Source of the DNA: Stappia indica
GTDB taxonomy: Bacteria > Pseudomonadota > Alphaproteobacteria > Rhizobiales > Stappiaceae
DNA: 64,000 bases
Assembly (NCBI RefSeq): GCF_020177335.1
Contig: NZ_JAIVMG010000010.1
Location: forward strand, 1 to 64,000
Reading direction: 5' to 3'
Under the pieces are notes generated by a model. It worked only from the letters and a program-made list of their open reading frames with translations, searched no databases and was not told the origin of the DNA. How positions within the stretch are numbered: the first letter of the stretch is position 1; the number at the start of each line of letters is the position of its first letter. Positions 16,688 through 27,132 of this stretch are shown here, piece by piece. Made by a program: the position numbers and the translations under genes.

Positions 16688-17770
16688 GTGACAGCGCGGA
16701 AGATCTCCGGGGGCGCTCGGGCCGAAGGTACCGGGCAGGGTGGCGCGAAATCGGTGAGCGCCAAGGACGTGGCGGCGCTGGCCGGGGTCTCCCGCGCGGC
16801 GGTGTCGCGCACCTTCACCCCCGGCGCCAGCGTTTCCGCCGAAACCCGGCGTAAGGTGCTGGAGGCGGCGGATGCGCTGGGCTATCAGGTCAATCATCTG
16901 GCGCGGGGGCTTACCCGGCAGCAGACCGGGATTGTCGCGCTGATCGTGGCGCAACTGGCGACGCCCTACCGCTCCGCCATGGTGCAGGCGCTGACCGGCA
17001 AGCTGCAGGCGGCCGGCAAGGTCGCGATGATCATCAACACCGATCAGGAAGAAGCCACCGTGGAGCTTGCGCTGCGCCAGGCCCTGCGCTACCGCGCCGA
17101 TGCGGCGGTCATCCTGTCCGGCATGCCGGACCGGTCGATCGCCGATCTGTGCCACCGCAACGGTCAGCGGCTGGTGCTGATCAATCGGGACGACAGCCTC
17201 CCCGGTTCGATCCAGCTGCGCGTCAACGATGCGCAGGCCGCGCGCATGGCGCTGTTGGCGTTTCTGCGGGCCGGCTGCCGGCGGCTTGCGGTGGCCACCT
17301 CCTGCGATGACACGCCGAGCCTGCTCGCCCGCGAGCGCAGCTTTCTGGAAGAGGCCCGCACGTTGGGCCTCGATGTGCAGTGCGAGCGGTTCGGCGCGAC
17401 CGGCTATGCGAGCGGCCTTGCCCTTGGCGAGCGCCTGTTGGTGCGGCCGGAGCGGCCGGATGCGGTGTTCTGCACCACCGACCTGATCGCCTGCGGGGTG
17501 ATGGACGCCGCCCGTCAGCGGTTCGGCCTGTCGATCCCGGCCGATCTCAGCGTGATCGGTTTCGACGATATTCCCCAGGCCGGATGGGAGGCCTATCAGC
17601 TGACCACCTTCACCCAGCCGATCGAGGAAACCGCCGCCGCCGCCGTCGACTGGATCGCGCGCGGAGAGAATGGGGATGTGCCCTGCCGGGTGGATCTGAC
17701 CGCCACCATGCGCTGGCGCCGGTCGGTGCGAGCGGGGCAGGTGGGGGCGGAAACGGCCGCAGCCAGCTGA
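16688..17770 (+). CDS. LacI/GalR-family transcriptional regulator
   Basis: About 360 aa. An N-terminal LacI helix-turn-helix (KDVAALAGVSRAAVSRTF) precedes a sugar-binding-protein-like effector domain ending in SVIGFDDIPQAGWEAYQLTTF. The start is uncertain. The GTG at 16688 is preferred because purine-rich GGGAGGCGGCGAGGG precedes it and because a TTG at 16616 would put the operator inside the coding region; a GTG at 16754 is also possible. It diverges from the importer-phosphatase operon, and two matching palindromes lie between them. This is the usual arrangement for a local repressor released by a sugar or sugar phosphate. Confidence 0.85.
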   Translation: MTARKISGGARAEGTGQGGAKSVSAKDVAALAGVSRAAVSRTFTPGASVSAETRRKVLEAADALGYQVNHLARGLTRQQTGIVALIVAQLATPYRSAMVQALTGKLQAAGKVAMIINTDQEEATVELALRQALRYRADAAVILSGMPDRSIADLCHRNGQRLVLINRDDSLPGSIQLRVNDAQAARMALLAFLRAGCRRLAVATSCDDTPSLLARERSFLEEARTLGLDVQCERFGATGYASGLALGERLLVRPERPDAVFCTTDLIACGVMDAARQRFGLSIPADLSVIGFDDIPQAGWEAYQLTTFTQPIEETAAAAVDWIARGENGDVPCRVDLTATMRWRRSVRAGQVGAETAAAS

Positions 17771-17792
17771 CGGCCCTTGCCGGAGATGCCGG

Positions 17793-18539
17793 TCAGGTGC
17801 CGATCAGCGGGGATGATCCGTCGAGATCGGCTGCGGCAAACACCCCCTTCATCAACTGGATGTGCTCGGCCATGAGGGCAAGCGCGGTGTCCGTGTTGCG
17901 GTCGAGTGCCGCTTTCATCAGCGCCGTATGCGGCTCCAGCGCCAGCGCGCCCTGCAAGGCGTGAAAGGCCGGGCTGTCGCGCCAGCCGTCTCCGGCGCCG
18001 GCGGAAAGTCCGGGGGTGATCGCCAGCACCCGGTGATGCCGGCGGGTCTGGTCGGTGATCTGCAGATAGAACCGCATCAGCCAGGGGGAGCGGCTGGCGG
18101 CCAGCAGCGCATGATGGAATTCCTCATGGCGTTGTTCCCAGTCGCTGATCACCAGTTCGCGCGGATCTTCCACCGGCGGCTTGCAGCGCGACAGCCGGTA
18201 ATGGGCGGCGACCAGCGCGGTTTCCCAGGCATCGTCGCCGCAGGCGATGGACTCGGCCAGGAGCGGCAATTCCACCAGATGCCGCGCCCGGGTCAGGTCG
18301 TTGAGCTCCTCCACCGAAACCGGCGCGACGCTGAAGCCCTTGTTGCTGCTGGAGACGACCAGATGCTCCGCCTCAAGCCGCGACAGGGCCTCGCGCAAGG
18401 GCGTCCAGCCGATCCCATAGGCCTCGCGCAGGGCGCCGAGCTTGAGCGGTGCGCCTGGCCGCAGCCGCGTTTCCAGGATCTCCTGGCGCAGGCGCTGGTA
18501 GGCGGCTTCGGTCTTGGTGGGGGCTTCGGTCTTGGCCAT
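17793..18539 (-). CDS. GntR-family regulator (FCD/FadR-type), divergent from kynU
   Basis: A 248-aa protein. The N-terminal winged helix (YQRLRQEILETRLRPGAPLK, then WTPLREALSRLEAEHLV) is followed by an all-helical FCD effector domain with metal-ligand-like histidines in the HEEFHHALL and HRVLAI stretches. The start at 18539 is preferred over 18650 since the upstream residues are AT-rich promoter sequence read through. It is transcribed away from kynureninase across a very AT-rich 157-bp gap and is its likely repressor. A kynurenine-pathway intermediate is the natural guess for the effector. Confidence 0.82.
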   Translation of the reverse strand: MAKTEAPTKTEAAYQRLRQEILETRLRPGAPLKLGALREAYGIGWTPLREALSRLEAEHLVVSSSNKGFSVAPVSVEELNDLTRARHLVELPLLAESIACGDDAWETALVAAHYRLSRCKPPVEDPRELVISDWEQRHEEFHHALLAASRSPWLMRFYLQITDQTRRHHRVLAITPGLSAGAGDGWRDSPAFHALQGALALEPHTALMKAALDRNTDTALALMAEHIQLMKGVFAAADLDGSSPLIGT

Positions 18540-18559
18540 CGATGTCCACGGGTGTGAGC

Positions 18560-18640
18560 TTGAAACTATATATATCACAGCCTGATAGTCGATATTATAT
18601 ATATTAATTGACATTTTCGATAATGAGAGAATGATCTGTC
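18560..18640. promoter_or_regulatory. AT-rich divergent promoter region between gntR and kynU
   Basis: This stretch is strikingly AT-rich against the GC-rich background. It has TATATATAT near 18569, ATATTATATATATTAA near 18592 and a TTGACA at 18608-18613 that could be the kynU -35 box. Two TCGATA copies (about 18589 and 18618) may mark regulator half-sites. I could not fix a unique -10 box or operator. Confidence 0.4.
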
Positions 18641-18696
18641 TTCGAAGCACGGATGGTCCGGAGACTGCTTCCGGCGACAGGCATGTGAGGACGAAA

Positions 18697-19965
18697 ATGA
18701 CCCTGGTTGGCGATCATTCCACTGGCGCGCCCACGCGGGCGGAGATCGAGGCGCGGGACGCCGCCGATCCGCTGGCCCATCTGCGGGACCGCTTTCATGT
18801 GCCCGAGGGGTTGATCTATCTGGCCGGCAATTCGCTGGGACCGGCGCCGGTCGCGGTGTTCGACGACATGGAGACGGCGCTGCGGCGGGAATGGGCCGAT
18901 GGCCTGGTCGGCAGCTGGAACAATGCCGGCTGGTTCGCCCTGGCCGATCGGCTCGGCGACCGCATCGGTGCGCTGATCGGCGCAGCGGCGGGGCAGACGG
19001 TTGCCTGCGACACCACCTCGGTCAACGTCTACAAGGCGCTGCACGCGGGGCTGTCGCTGCGCCCGGGTCGCACGACGATCGTCGCCGAAAGCGGCAGTTT
19101 TCCCACCGATCTCTACGTCGCTGAAGGGGTGGTCGCCGGCCGCCCGGATGTGACCCTTCTGCTGGAGGGGGTGGATGGCGCCACCCTGGAAGAGCTGATC
19201 GACGAGCGCACGGCGGTGGTGCTGGTCAATCACGTCGACTATCGCACCGGCGCCCTGCGCGACATGGCGGAGCTGACCCGGCGCGTCCACGAAGCGGGCG
19301 CGGTGGTGGTCTGGGACCTATGCCACTCGGCCGGCATCCTGCCGGTGGCGCTCGATGCGTCCAACGCCGATCTGGCGGTGGGCTGCACCTACAAATATCT
19401 GAACTGCGGCCCCGGGGGGCCGGCCTTCATCTATGCCGCCCGCCGGCACCATGAAACCCTGCGCCAGCCGCTGTCCGGCTGGTGGGGCCATGCGGCACCC
19501 TTCGCCTTCGAACTGGGCTACCGGCCCGATGCCGGCGCCCGGCGCCTCTTGTGCGGCACCCAGCCGATCCTGTCGATGCGGGCGCTCAACGCCGGGCTTG
19601 CCGCCATTGAGGATGTGGACATGGCCGAGCTCCGGGCGAAAAGCCTGGCGTTGACGGATCTGTTCATGGATCTGGTGCGCGAACCTTGCGCGGCGCATGG
19701 CGCGGAAATCGTGACGCCGCAGGCTGCAATGGAGCGGGGCAGCCAGGTGTCGATCACCCATCCGGATGGCTATGCCATCATTCAGGCGCTGATCGCCCGG
19801 GACATCGTCGGCGACTTCCGGGCACCCAATCTGATGCGCTTCGGCATGGCCCCTGCCTATCTCAGCTACCGCGACATCCATTCCGCCGCGATGGCGCTGG
19901 TGGAGGTGCTGGAAAGCGAAAGCTGGCGCGATCCGCGCTTTGCCGCGCGCCGCGCCGTGACCTGA
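18697..19965 (+). CDS. kynU: Kynureninase
   Basis: A 422-aa PLP enzyme cleaving kynurenine to anthranilate plus alanine (or 3-hydroxykynurenine to 3-hydroxyanthranilate). The PLP lysine is K233 in GCTYKYLNCGPGGPAF, with WDLCHSAG (206-213) carrying the cofactor Asp and LAGNSLGP near 42-49. Length and motifs match bacterial KynU. The start at 18697 follows GAGGA. An arylformamidase-like gene follows 100 bp downstream. Tryptophan 2,3-dioxygenase and kynurenine 3-monooxygenase are not in the window, so the substrate source lies elsewhere or outside the cell. Confidence 0.93.
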   Translation: MTLVGDHSTGAPTRAEIEARDAADPLAHLRDRFHVPEGLIYLAGNSLGPAPVAVFDDMETALRREWADGLVGSWNNAGWFALADRLGDRIGALIGAAAGQTVACDTTSVNVYKALHAGLSLRPGRTTIVAESGSFPTDLYVAEGVVAGRPDVTLLLEGVDGATLEELIDERTAVVLVNHVDYRTGALRDMAELTRRVHEAGAVVVWDLCHSAGILPVALDASNADLAVGCTYKYLNCGPGGPAFIYAARRHHETLRQPLSGWWGHAAPFAFELGYRPDAGARRLLCGTQPILSMRALNAGLAAIEDVDMAELRAKSLALTDLFMDLVREPCAAHGAEIVTPQAAMERGSQVSITHPDGYAIIQALIARDIVGDFRAPNLMRFGMAPAYLSYRDIHSAAMALVEVLESESWRDPRFAARRAVT

Positions 19966-20065
19966 TCCGCCGCTGGATGGACGCTTTCGGGTCGGTCCTG
20001 TATCAGGGACCGTCCCGGATGCCGTGATTGGCAACCGGGAGCGGCAAGGGGAGGAGACCACGCCA

Positions 20066-20977
20066 ATGACCATGCTCGATAAGGGAGCGGGGCTCGACAC
20101 GGAAGCGACGCTGCCGCGCGCGGAGATCGACCGGGATTACAACGCGCGCGCTTCGGTGCCGGTGGAGACCTTCGAGGCGGCCATGCGCGATTACCGCGCC
20201 GGCTCGGATGTGGCGCGTGTCGCCTGTCCCGGCCATCTCGATGTGGTCTATGACCGGCAAAGCGGCCAGACCCTCGATATCTATGGCCTCGGCGACACGC
20301 CGCGCCCGGTGTTCCTGTTCATCCACGGCGGTTATTGGCGGGCTCTGTCGAAACGCGACTCCGCCTTCATGGCCCGCACCCTGGCCGCCCATGGCATTGC
20401 GACGGCGGTGGTCGACTACCGGTTGGCGCCGGAGGTCGATCTGCACGAGATCGTGCGCGAGGTGCGCGCGGCCGCGGCCTTCCTCTGGCACCACGGGGCC
20501 GACTATGGCCTTGATCCGGAGCGGATCTTTGTGGGCGGAAGTTCCGCCGGCGGCCATCTCACCGGCGCGCTCTTGTCCGGTGGCTGGCATCGCGAGTTCG
20601 ACGTGCCGGAGACCCTGATCAAGGGCGCGCTGCCGATCAGCGGCCTGTTTCACCTCGGCCCGATTGCGCACTCCTTCGTGCGCGAGTGGCTGCCGCTCGA
20701 AGACGGTGATGTTGCCAGCCTGAGCCCGGCGCTCAACCTGCCGGCCAGCGGCTGCCCGATCGTCACCGCCTATGCGGAGGGCGAGCCGGCCGGGTTCGAG
20801 CGTCAGTCGGTCGGTTATCACCGGCTCTGGCAGCAAGCGGGTTTCCCCTCCACCTTGCTGAAGGTGGCCGAACGCAATCATTTCGATGTGGTGCTGGATC
20901 TTGCCCGGGAGGACACGGAGCTGACGCGGGCTCTGCTGGCGCTGATCGGCACGGGCCAGACACCGGCAGGCGCTTGA
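20066..20977 (+). CDS. Alpha/beta hydrolase, probable N-formylkynurenine formamidase
   Basis: A 303-aa alpha/beta hydrolase. HGGYW (87-91) forms the oxyanion hole and GGSSAGG (157-163) carries the nucleophile Ser160. A late His in ERNHFDVV completes the triad. HGGYW with GxSAGG is the pattern of animal-type arylformamidase (AFMID), not of the metal-dependent bacterial KynB. The position directly after kynU supports hydrolysis of N-formylkynurenine to kynurenine. GGGGAGGAG precedes the start at 20066. Another esterase or carbamate-hydrolase role cannot be excluded. It ends four bases from the converging LysR gene. Confidence 0.78.
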   Translation: MTMLDKGAGLDTEATLPRAEIDRDYNARASVPVETFEAAMRDYRAGSDVARVACPGHLDVVYDRQSGQTLDIYGLGDTPRPVFLFIHGGYWRALSKRDSAFMARTLAAHGIATAVVDYRLAPEVDLHEIVREVRAAAAFLWHHGADYGLDPERIFVGGSSAGGHLTGALLSGGWHREFDVPETLIKGALPISGLFHLGPIAHSFVREWLPLEDGDVASLSPALNLPASGCPIVTAYAEGEPAGFERQSVGYHRLWQQAGFPSTLLKVAERNHFDVVLDLAREDTELTRALLALIGTGQTPAGA

Positions 20978-20981
20978 CGCC

Positions 20982-21893
20982 TCAACTGGTCTCGCGCGGG
21001 GTGAGCTGCTGCGCGTAGCGCCGCAGCACCGCCGCGAAGGCGGAAACCGCCGGTGAGACCGACCGGCCGGTGGCATGGATCATCACCACCTCGCGGGAAA
21101 TGCTCGGGCCGGTCAGCAACTTGCCCGAGACCTTGCGATATTGCGCCGCCGCCAGCGCATAGGTCGGCAGCACGGCAATGCCGAGGCCGGCTTCCACCAG
21201 AGCGATGGCGGTGGTGATCTGCGACACTTCGTAAGCCGGCTTCAGGGGCACTTCCGCGGTCTCGAAGCCAACCTCGACCAGTAGCCGGATGCCGCTGTCC
21301 CGGGTCAGGGTGATCAACGGCTGACCGGCAAGATCGCGCCAGTTCACCGATGCGGCGCCGTTGAAGGCGCTTTTCTGGTCGCAGAACAGCATCAGGCTGT
21401 CGCGGCTGAGCGGCACCCGCTCGATCCCGTCCTCCGCCGGAGAAAACGTGCCCAGGCCGCAATCGGCCCGGCCGCTGCGGACGCTGTCGAGGATCTGCTC
21501 GGTGCCGACATCGGCCAGCTCCACGGAGATGCCCGGGTGCCGGCGGTGGAAATCGGCAATCGCCTGCGGCAGCACCACCGCCGCCAGCAACGGTGGGGCG
21601 GCGATGCGGATGCGCCCGCGTTTCCGCTCGGCAAGCTCGTGCACGCTTTGCACCGCAAGTTCCAGATCCTCATAGATCTTCTGCGCTGAGGCGCGAAACT
21701 CCCGACCCGCCTCGGTCAGCTCGACGCGCCGGGTGGTGCGGTCGAAAAGCCGGGTGGCCAGTTCCGCCTCAAGGTCGCGGATCGCCTGCGACAGAGCCGG
21801 TTGCGCCAGGTTCATGCGCCGGGAGGCTCTGGAGAAATTGCCGAACTCGGCAACCGCCAGAAAGCACTCGATCTGTCGGAGGGTGACCTTCAT
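20982..21893 (-). CDS. LysR-type regulator divergent from the molybdenum hydroxylase operon
   Basis: A 303-aa LysR protein. The helix-turn-helix is at about residues 1-60 (RQIECFLAVAEFGNFSRAS, then PALSQAIRDLEAEL), and a LysR-substrate domain starts near 90. It is transcribed away from the 14-gene unit at 22033-35570, with a 16-bp inverted repeat in between. LysR genes so placed nearly always control the divergent operon, usually as co-inducer-dependent activators. The inducer is presumably the substrate or an intermediate of that pathway. Confidence 0.85.
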   Translation of the reverse strand: MKVTLRQIECFLAVAEFGNFSRASRRMNLAQPALSQAIRDLEAELATRLFDRTTRRVELTEAGREFRASAQKIYEDLELAVQSVHELAERKRGRIRIAAPPLLAAVVLPQAIADFHRRHPGISVELADVGTEQILDSVRSGRADCGLGTFSPAEDGIERVPLSRDSLMLFCDQKSAFNGAASVNWRDLAGQPLITLTRDSGIRLLVEVGFETAEVPLKPAYEVSQITTAIALVEAGLGIAVLPTYALAAAQYRKVSGKLLTGPSISREVVMIHATGRSVSPAVSAFAAVLRRYAQQLTPRETS

Positions 21894-21920
21894 CGTGCAG
21901 GACCTTATTTATCGTTTTTG

Positions 21921-21960
21921 CTTATCAATTAATAAGATGAAACAGGATTGCCGTATAGAT
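21921..21960 (+). promoter_or_regulatory. Operator-like inverted repeat and -10 box before the molybdenum hydroxylase operon
   Basis: CTTAT (21921-21925) and ATAAG (21932-21936) flank CAATTA, giving a 16-bp symmetric AT-rich site. A TATAGAT -10-like box lies at 21954-21960 with no good -35. A weak -35 with a symmetric site 18-33 bp before the -10 is what a LysR-activated promoter would show. Confidence 0.45.
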
Positions 21961-22032
21961 GCCGCCCGTGATTTCCTGAGGGAAGTTTAGGAAAGGCGGC
22001 GCCCGGCGGGCGCGGCGGGCGGAGAACCTCTC

Positions 22033-24320
22033 TTGGACGCGAACGGACAGATCGACAGGGCCGGAAAAAGCTGGATGGGGCAGACTGTGCGCCGTCGCGA
22101 GGACCAGCGGCTTGTCACCGGCCAGGGGCGCTATGTCGACGATCTGACTCCGGAAGGCTGCCTGCATCTGGAATTCGTCCGCAGCCAGTTCGCCCATGGC
22201 GACATTGTCGAGCTGGATCTGGACGAGGCCCGCGCCCTTGATGGGGTGGTGGCGGTCTTCACCGCGGCCGATATCGCCGATCTCGGTGCGGCGGCGATCA
22301 ACCTGCTGATTCCGGATGTGCAACCTCAGCCGATGCGCGTTCTGGCGGCGGAGCGGGTCGAGGCGGTCGGCCAGCCGGTCGCGGCCATCGTCGCGACCTC
22401 ACGGGCGATTGCCCGCGATGCGGCGCAGCTCGCCGGGCTGGACATCGACGCCTTGCCCGTCGCTGCCGGTGACGAGCGCCGCGAGCTTCTGACCCATGAC
22501 TGGCGATCCGGCGATGCGGAGGCGGCCTTTGCCGCCGCCGATCATGTGGTCGGCATCACGGTCGAACATTCCCTGTTGGCGCCGATGGCGCTGGAGCCGC
22601 GCGCCGCGCTGGCCGACTGGCGGGAGGGGCGGTTGACCGCCTGGCTCTCGACCCAGACGCCGCACCGGGCGCGGGACGATCTTGCCCGCATGCTGGCCCT
22701 GCCGCTGGCGCAGGTCCGGGTGATCGCGCCGGATGTGGGTGGGGCTTTCGGCGGCAAGGCGTCGATTTATCCCGAGGATGTGATGGTGGCCTTTGCCGCG
22801 CGCCGGCTCGGCGCGCCGGTCAAGTGGTGCGCCACCCGCAGCGACGACCTTCTGGCGGCGACCCACGGGCGCGGCGCCACCACCTCCGGCGAGCTTGCCG
22901 TGGCCGCCGATGGCACGGTCCTCGGCCTGCGGGCGAAGCTTGCCTTCCAGCTCGGATCCTGGATGCCGTTCAGCGCGGTGATCCCGGCCCGCAACGCCGG
23001 GCGGATCCTGCCGGGGCCCTATCGGGTCGAGGGCATCGACATCGGCGCGAAAGGGTATTTCGCCAACCGCGCGGCCGTTGGCATCTATCGCGGCGCCGGC
23101 CGGCCCGAGGCGACCATGCTGATGGAGCGGCTGATGGACGAGGCCGCCCGCGTCCTGTCGCTCGATCCGCTGGAGTTCCGCCAGCGCAATCTGATCGCCG
23201 CCGACGCCTTCCCGTATGCGACCCCAACCGGCGAAACGCTCGATTCCGGCAACTATCAGGCCCTGGTCGACATGGCGCGGCATCATGCTGGGTACGACGC
23301 CCTGCGTGCCCGCCAGGCGGAGCTGCGCCGCGATGGCAAGATCTTCGGCATCGGCGTCAGTCTTTACATCGAGCCCTGCGGCCAGGGCTGGGAGAGCGCC
23401 ACTGCCTCGCTCTGTCGCGACGGCACGATCATCGCCGCGACCGGATCGAGCGCCCAGGGTCAGGGCCGGGAAACCGCGTTTTCGCAGATCGTCGCCGATC
23501 TGTTGCAGGTTGCTCCGGAGCAGGTGACGGTGCGCCATGGCGACACGAAAGAAAGCCCGACCGGCATCGGCGCGCTCGCCAGCCGCAGCACCGCGATCGG
23601 CGGCGGCGCCATGGTCCGGGCCTGCGAGGGGCTGCTGGAGCAGGTCCGCCGCGCCGGGGCGGAGCTCTTGCAGTGTCGCGAAGACGAGATCGTGCCGGGT
23701 GAGGCTGGCGTCTCCGTCGCCAGCGATACCGGGCGCATGGCCTCCTGGGAGACGCTGGCCGGACACCTGCTCGGACCGGAAACGGGCGATCCCAAGGAGG
23801 CGGCGCTGTGTTCCTCCGTCGTCTTCCATGCCGATGGCGAGGCCTGGGCCAGCGGCTGCTGCATTGCCACCGTCATTATCGATGAAGACACCGGCACGCC
23901 CACCATCGAGGAGGTGGTCTGGGTCGATGACGCCGGCGTGGTGCTGAACCCGATGCTGGTGCGTGGGCAGCTTGTCGGCGGCATGGCGCAGGGCCTCGGC
24001 GAAGCGCTGATGGAGCGCATCGTCTATGACGAGGACGGCCAGATGCTGACCGGCTCGTTGATGGATTACGCGGTGCCGCGCGCTGCCGACATTCCCCCGG
24101 TCCGGATCGAGAAGATCGAAACACCTTCCCCAACCAATCCGCTCGGCGCCAAGGGCGTTGGCGAGGCGGGATGCATCGGCATCCCGGCGGCCATCGTCAA
24201 CGCGGTCGGCGATGCCCTTTCTCCCTTCGGGGTGCGCGGCCTGCAAATGCCGCTCACCAGCGAACGAATCTGGCGTGCCATGCAAGACGCAGCCGGCCGC
24301 CGCAGCAACGTGGATCAGTG

Positions 24321-24321
<1 letters not shown>
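22033..24321 (+). CDS. Molybdenum hydroxylase large subunit (xanthine dehydrogenase / CoxL family)
   Basis: A 762-aa molybdopterin-binding catalytic subunit. Landmarks are GGAFGGK (236-242), IYRGAGRPEA (351-360) and GAKGVGEAG near residue 710, with the catalytic Glu. True CO dehydrogenase carries a cysteine loop (AYRCSFR) where this protein has YRGAGR, so it is a 'form II'-type or other hydroxylase, not CO-oxidising. Members hydroxylate N-heterocycles or aldehydes with water as oxygen donor. The start is TTG at 22033 with GGAGAA six bases upstream; the ATG at 22075 is the alternative. The FeS, FAD and CoxG partners are encoded 9-11 kb downstream (33787-35570). Its stop overlaps the next start by one base. 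Confidence 0.87.
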
Positions 24322-25881
<1,560 letters not shown>

Positions 25882-25952
25882 CGCGCCGGAGGTCCATCAC
25901 GCATGAACCGGGCGCCTGGCGCCGATTCCTGTTCGGGAGAGAAAGAAAAACA

Positions 25953-27119
25953 ATGTTGAAGAGCCTTCTGTCGTCCGCCGTCGCGGCGACCCTGTGCACC
26001 TCCGCCGCCCTGGCCGCCGATCCGGTCAAGATCGGCATGATCACCACCTTGTCGGGCCCCGCCGGCTATCTCGGTCAGGACATTCGCGACGGCTTCCAGC
26101 TGGCGATCGACCTGGAAGGGGGCAAGCTCGGCGACGTGCCGGTCGAGGTACTGGTGGAGGATGATGCGCTGAAGCCGGGCAGCGGCCGGCAGATCGCCGA
26201 CCGGTTCCTCAACGACGAAGGCGTCAAGCTGTTCACCGGCATCGTCTTTTCCAACGTGGCCGGTGCCACCGTTCCGGAAATCCTCGATGCCGGCGCGATC
26301 TTCGTCAGCCCCAATGCCGGTCCGTCGGAATTCGCCGGCAAGGGCTGTCACAAGAACTACTTCGTCCTGTCCTGGCTGACCGACACCATGCAGGGCAGCG
26401 CCGGCCGCAATGCCAGCGACCTCGGGTACAAGAACGCCTTCGTGCTGGCGCCGAACTATCAGGCCGGCAAGGACGCCATCACCGGTTTCAAGCGCTACTT
26501 CGACGGTGAGATCGCCGGCGAGATCTACACCCGCCTCGATCAGACCGATTTCGCCGCCGAAATGGCGCAGATCAAGGCTGCCAATCCGGATGTGGTGTTC
26601 CAGTTCCAGCCCGGCGGGCTTGGCATTGCCTTCCTGCGCCAGTACCAGCAGGCCGGTCTTCTCGGCAGCATCCCGATGGTGATCGCCGAACCGTCCATGG
26701 ACCACGCGATCCTGAAGGCGGTGGGCGACGCGGCCGAGGGGCTCAATGTGTCCGGTGCCTGGAATGTCGACCTCGACAACGACACCAACCGCGCCTTCGT
26801 GGCCAGCTTCGAGGAAGCCTATGGGCGGGCGCCGACCATGTATGCGGCGCAAGGCTACGACACCGCGCTGGCCATTGCCTCGGCCCTGAAAGAGACCGGC
26901 GGCGACGTGGACGACACGGAGGCCTTCCGCGCGGCCATGCTGGCAACCGGCTTCGACACCACCCGCGGCAGCTTCAGCTTCGGCAAGAACCAGCATCCGG
27001 TGCAGGACTGGTACGCCATGCAGGTGGTGCGCGACGATGCCGGCAAGCTGGCGCTGAAGACGCGCAAGCAGCTCATGGCCGCCCATGGCGACCCGTTCGC
27101 CGCCGATTGCGACCTGTGA
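25953..27119 (+). CDS. Liv-type ABC transporter substrate-binding protein (paralogue 1)
   Basis: A 388-aa periplasmic binding protein of the branched-chain-amino-acid / amide / aromatic family (Peripla_BP_6). The Sec signal peptide ends near AALA-AD. The mature protein begins PVKIGMITTLSGPAGYLGQ. The start at 25953 follows GGAGAG. It has the same length as, and long identical stretches with, the protein at 28234-29400; the two genes flank an MBL-fold hydrolase gene. Both presumably deliver related ligands to the single LivHMGF set downstream. Family members with this sequence style bind aromatic acids as often as amino acids. Confidence 0.88.
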   Translation: MLKSLLSSAVAATLCTSAALAADPVKIGMITTLSGPAGYLGQDIRDGFQLAIDLEGGKLGDVPVEVLVEDDALKPGSGRQIADRFLNDEGVKLFTGIVFSNVAGATVPEILDAGAIFVSPNAGPSEFAGKGCHKNYFVLSWLTDTMQGSAGRNASDLGYKNAFVLAPNYQAGKDAITGFKRYFDGEIAGEIYTRLDQTDFAAEMAQIKAANPDVVFQFQPGGLGIAFLRQYQQAGLLGSIPMVIAEPSMDHAILKAVGDAAEGLNVSGAWNVDLDNDTNRAFVASFEEAYGRAPTMYAAQGYDTALAIASALKETGGDVDDTEAFRAAMLATGFDTTRGSFSFGKNQHPVQDWYAMQVVRDDAGKLALKTRKQLMAAHGDPFAADCDL

Positions 27120-27132
27120 GGACCTTGCGGCG

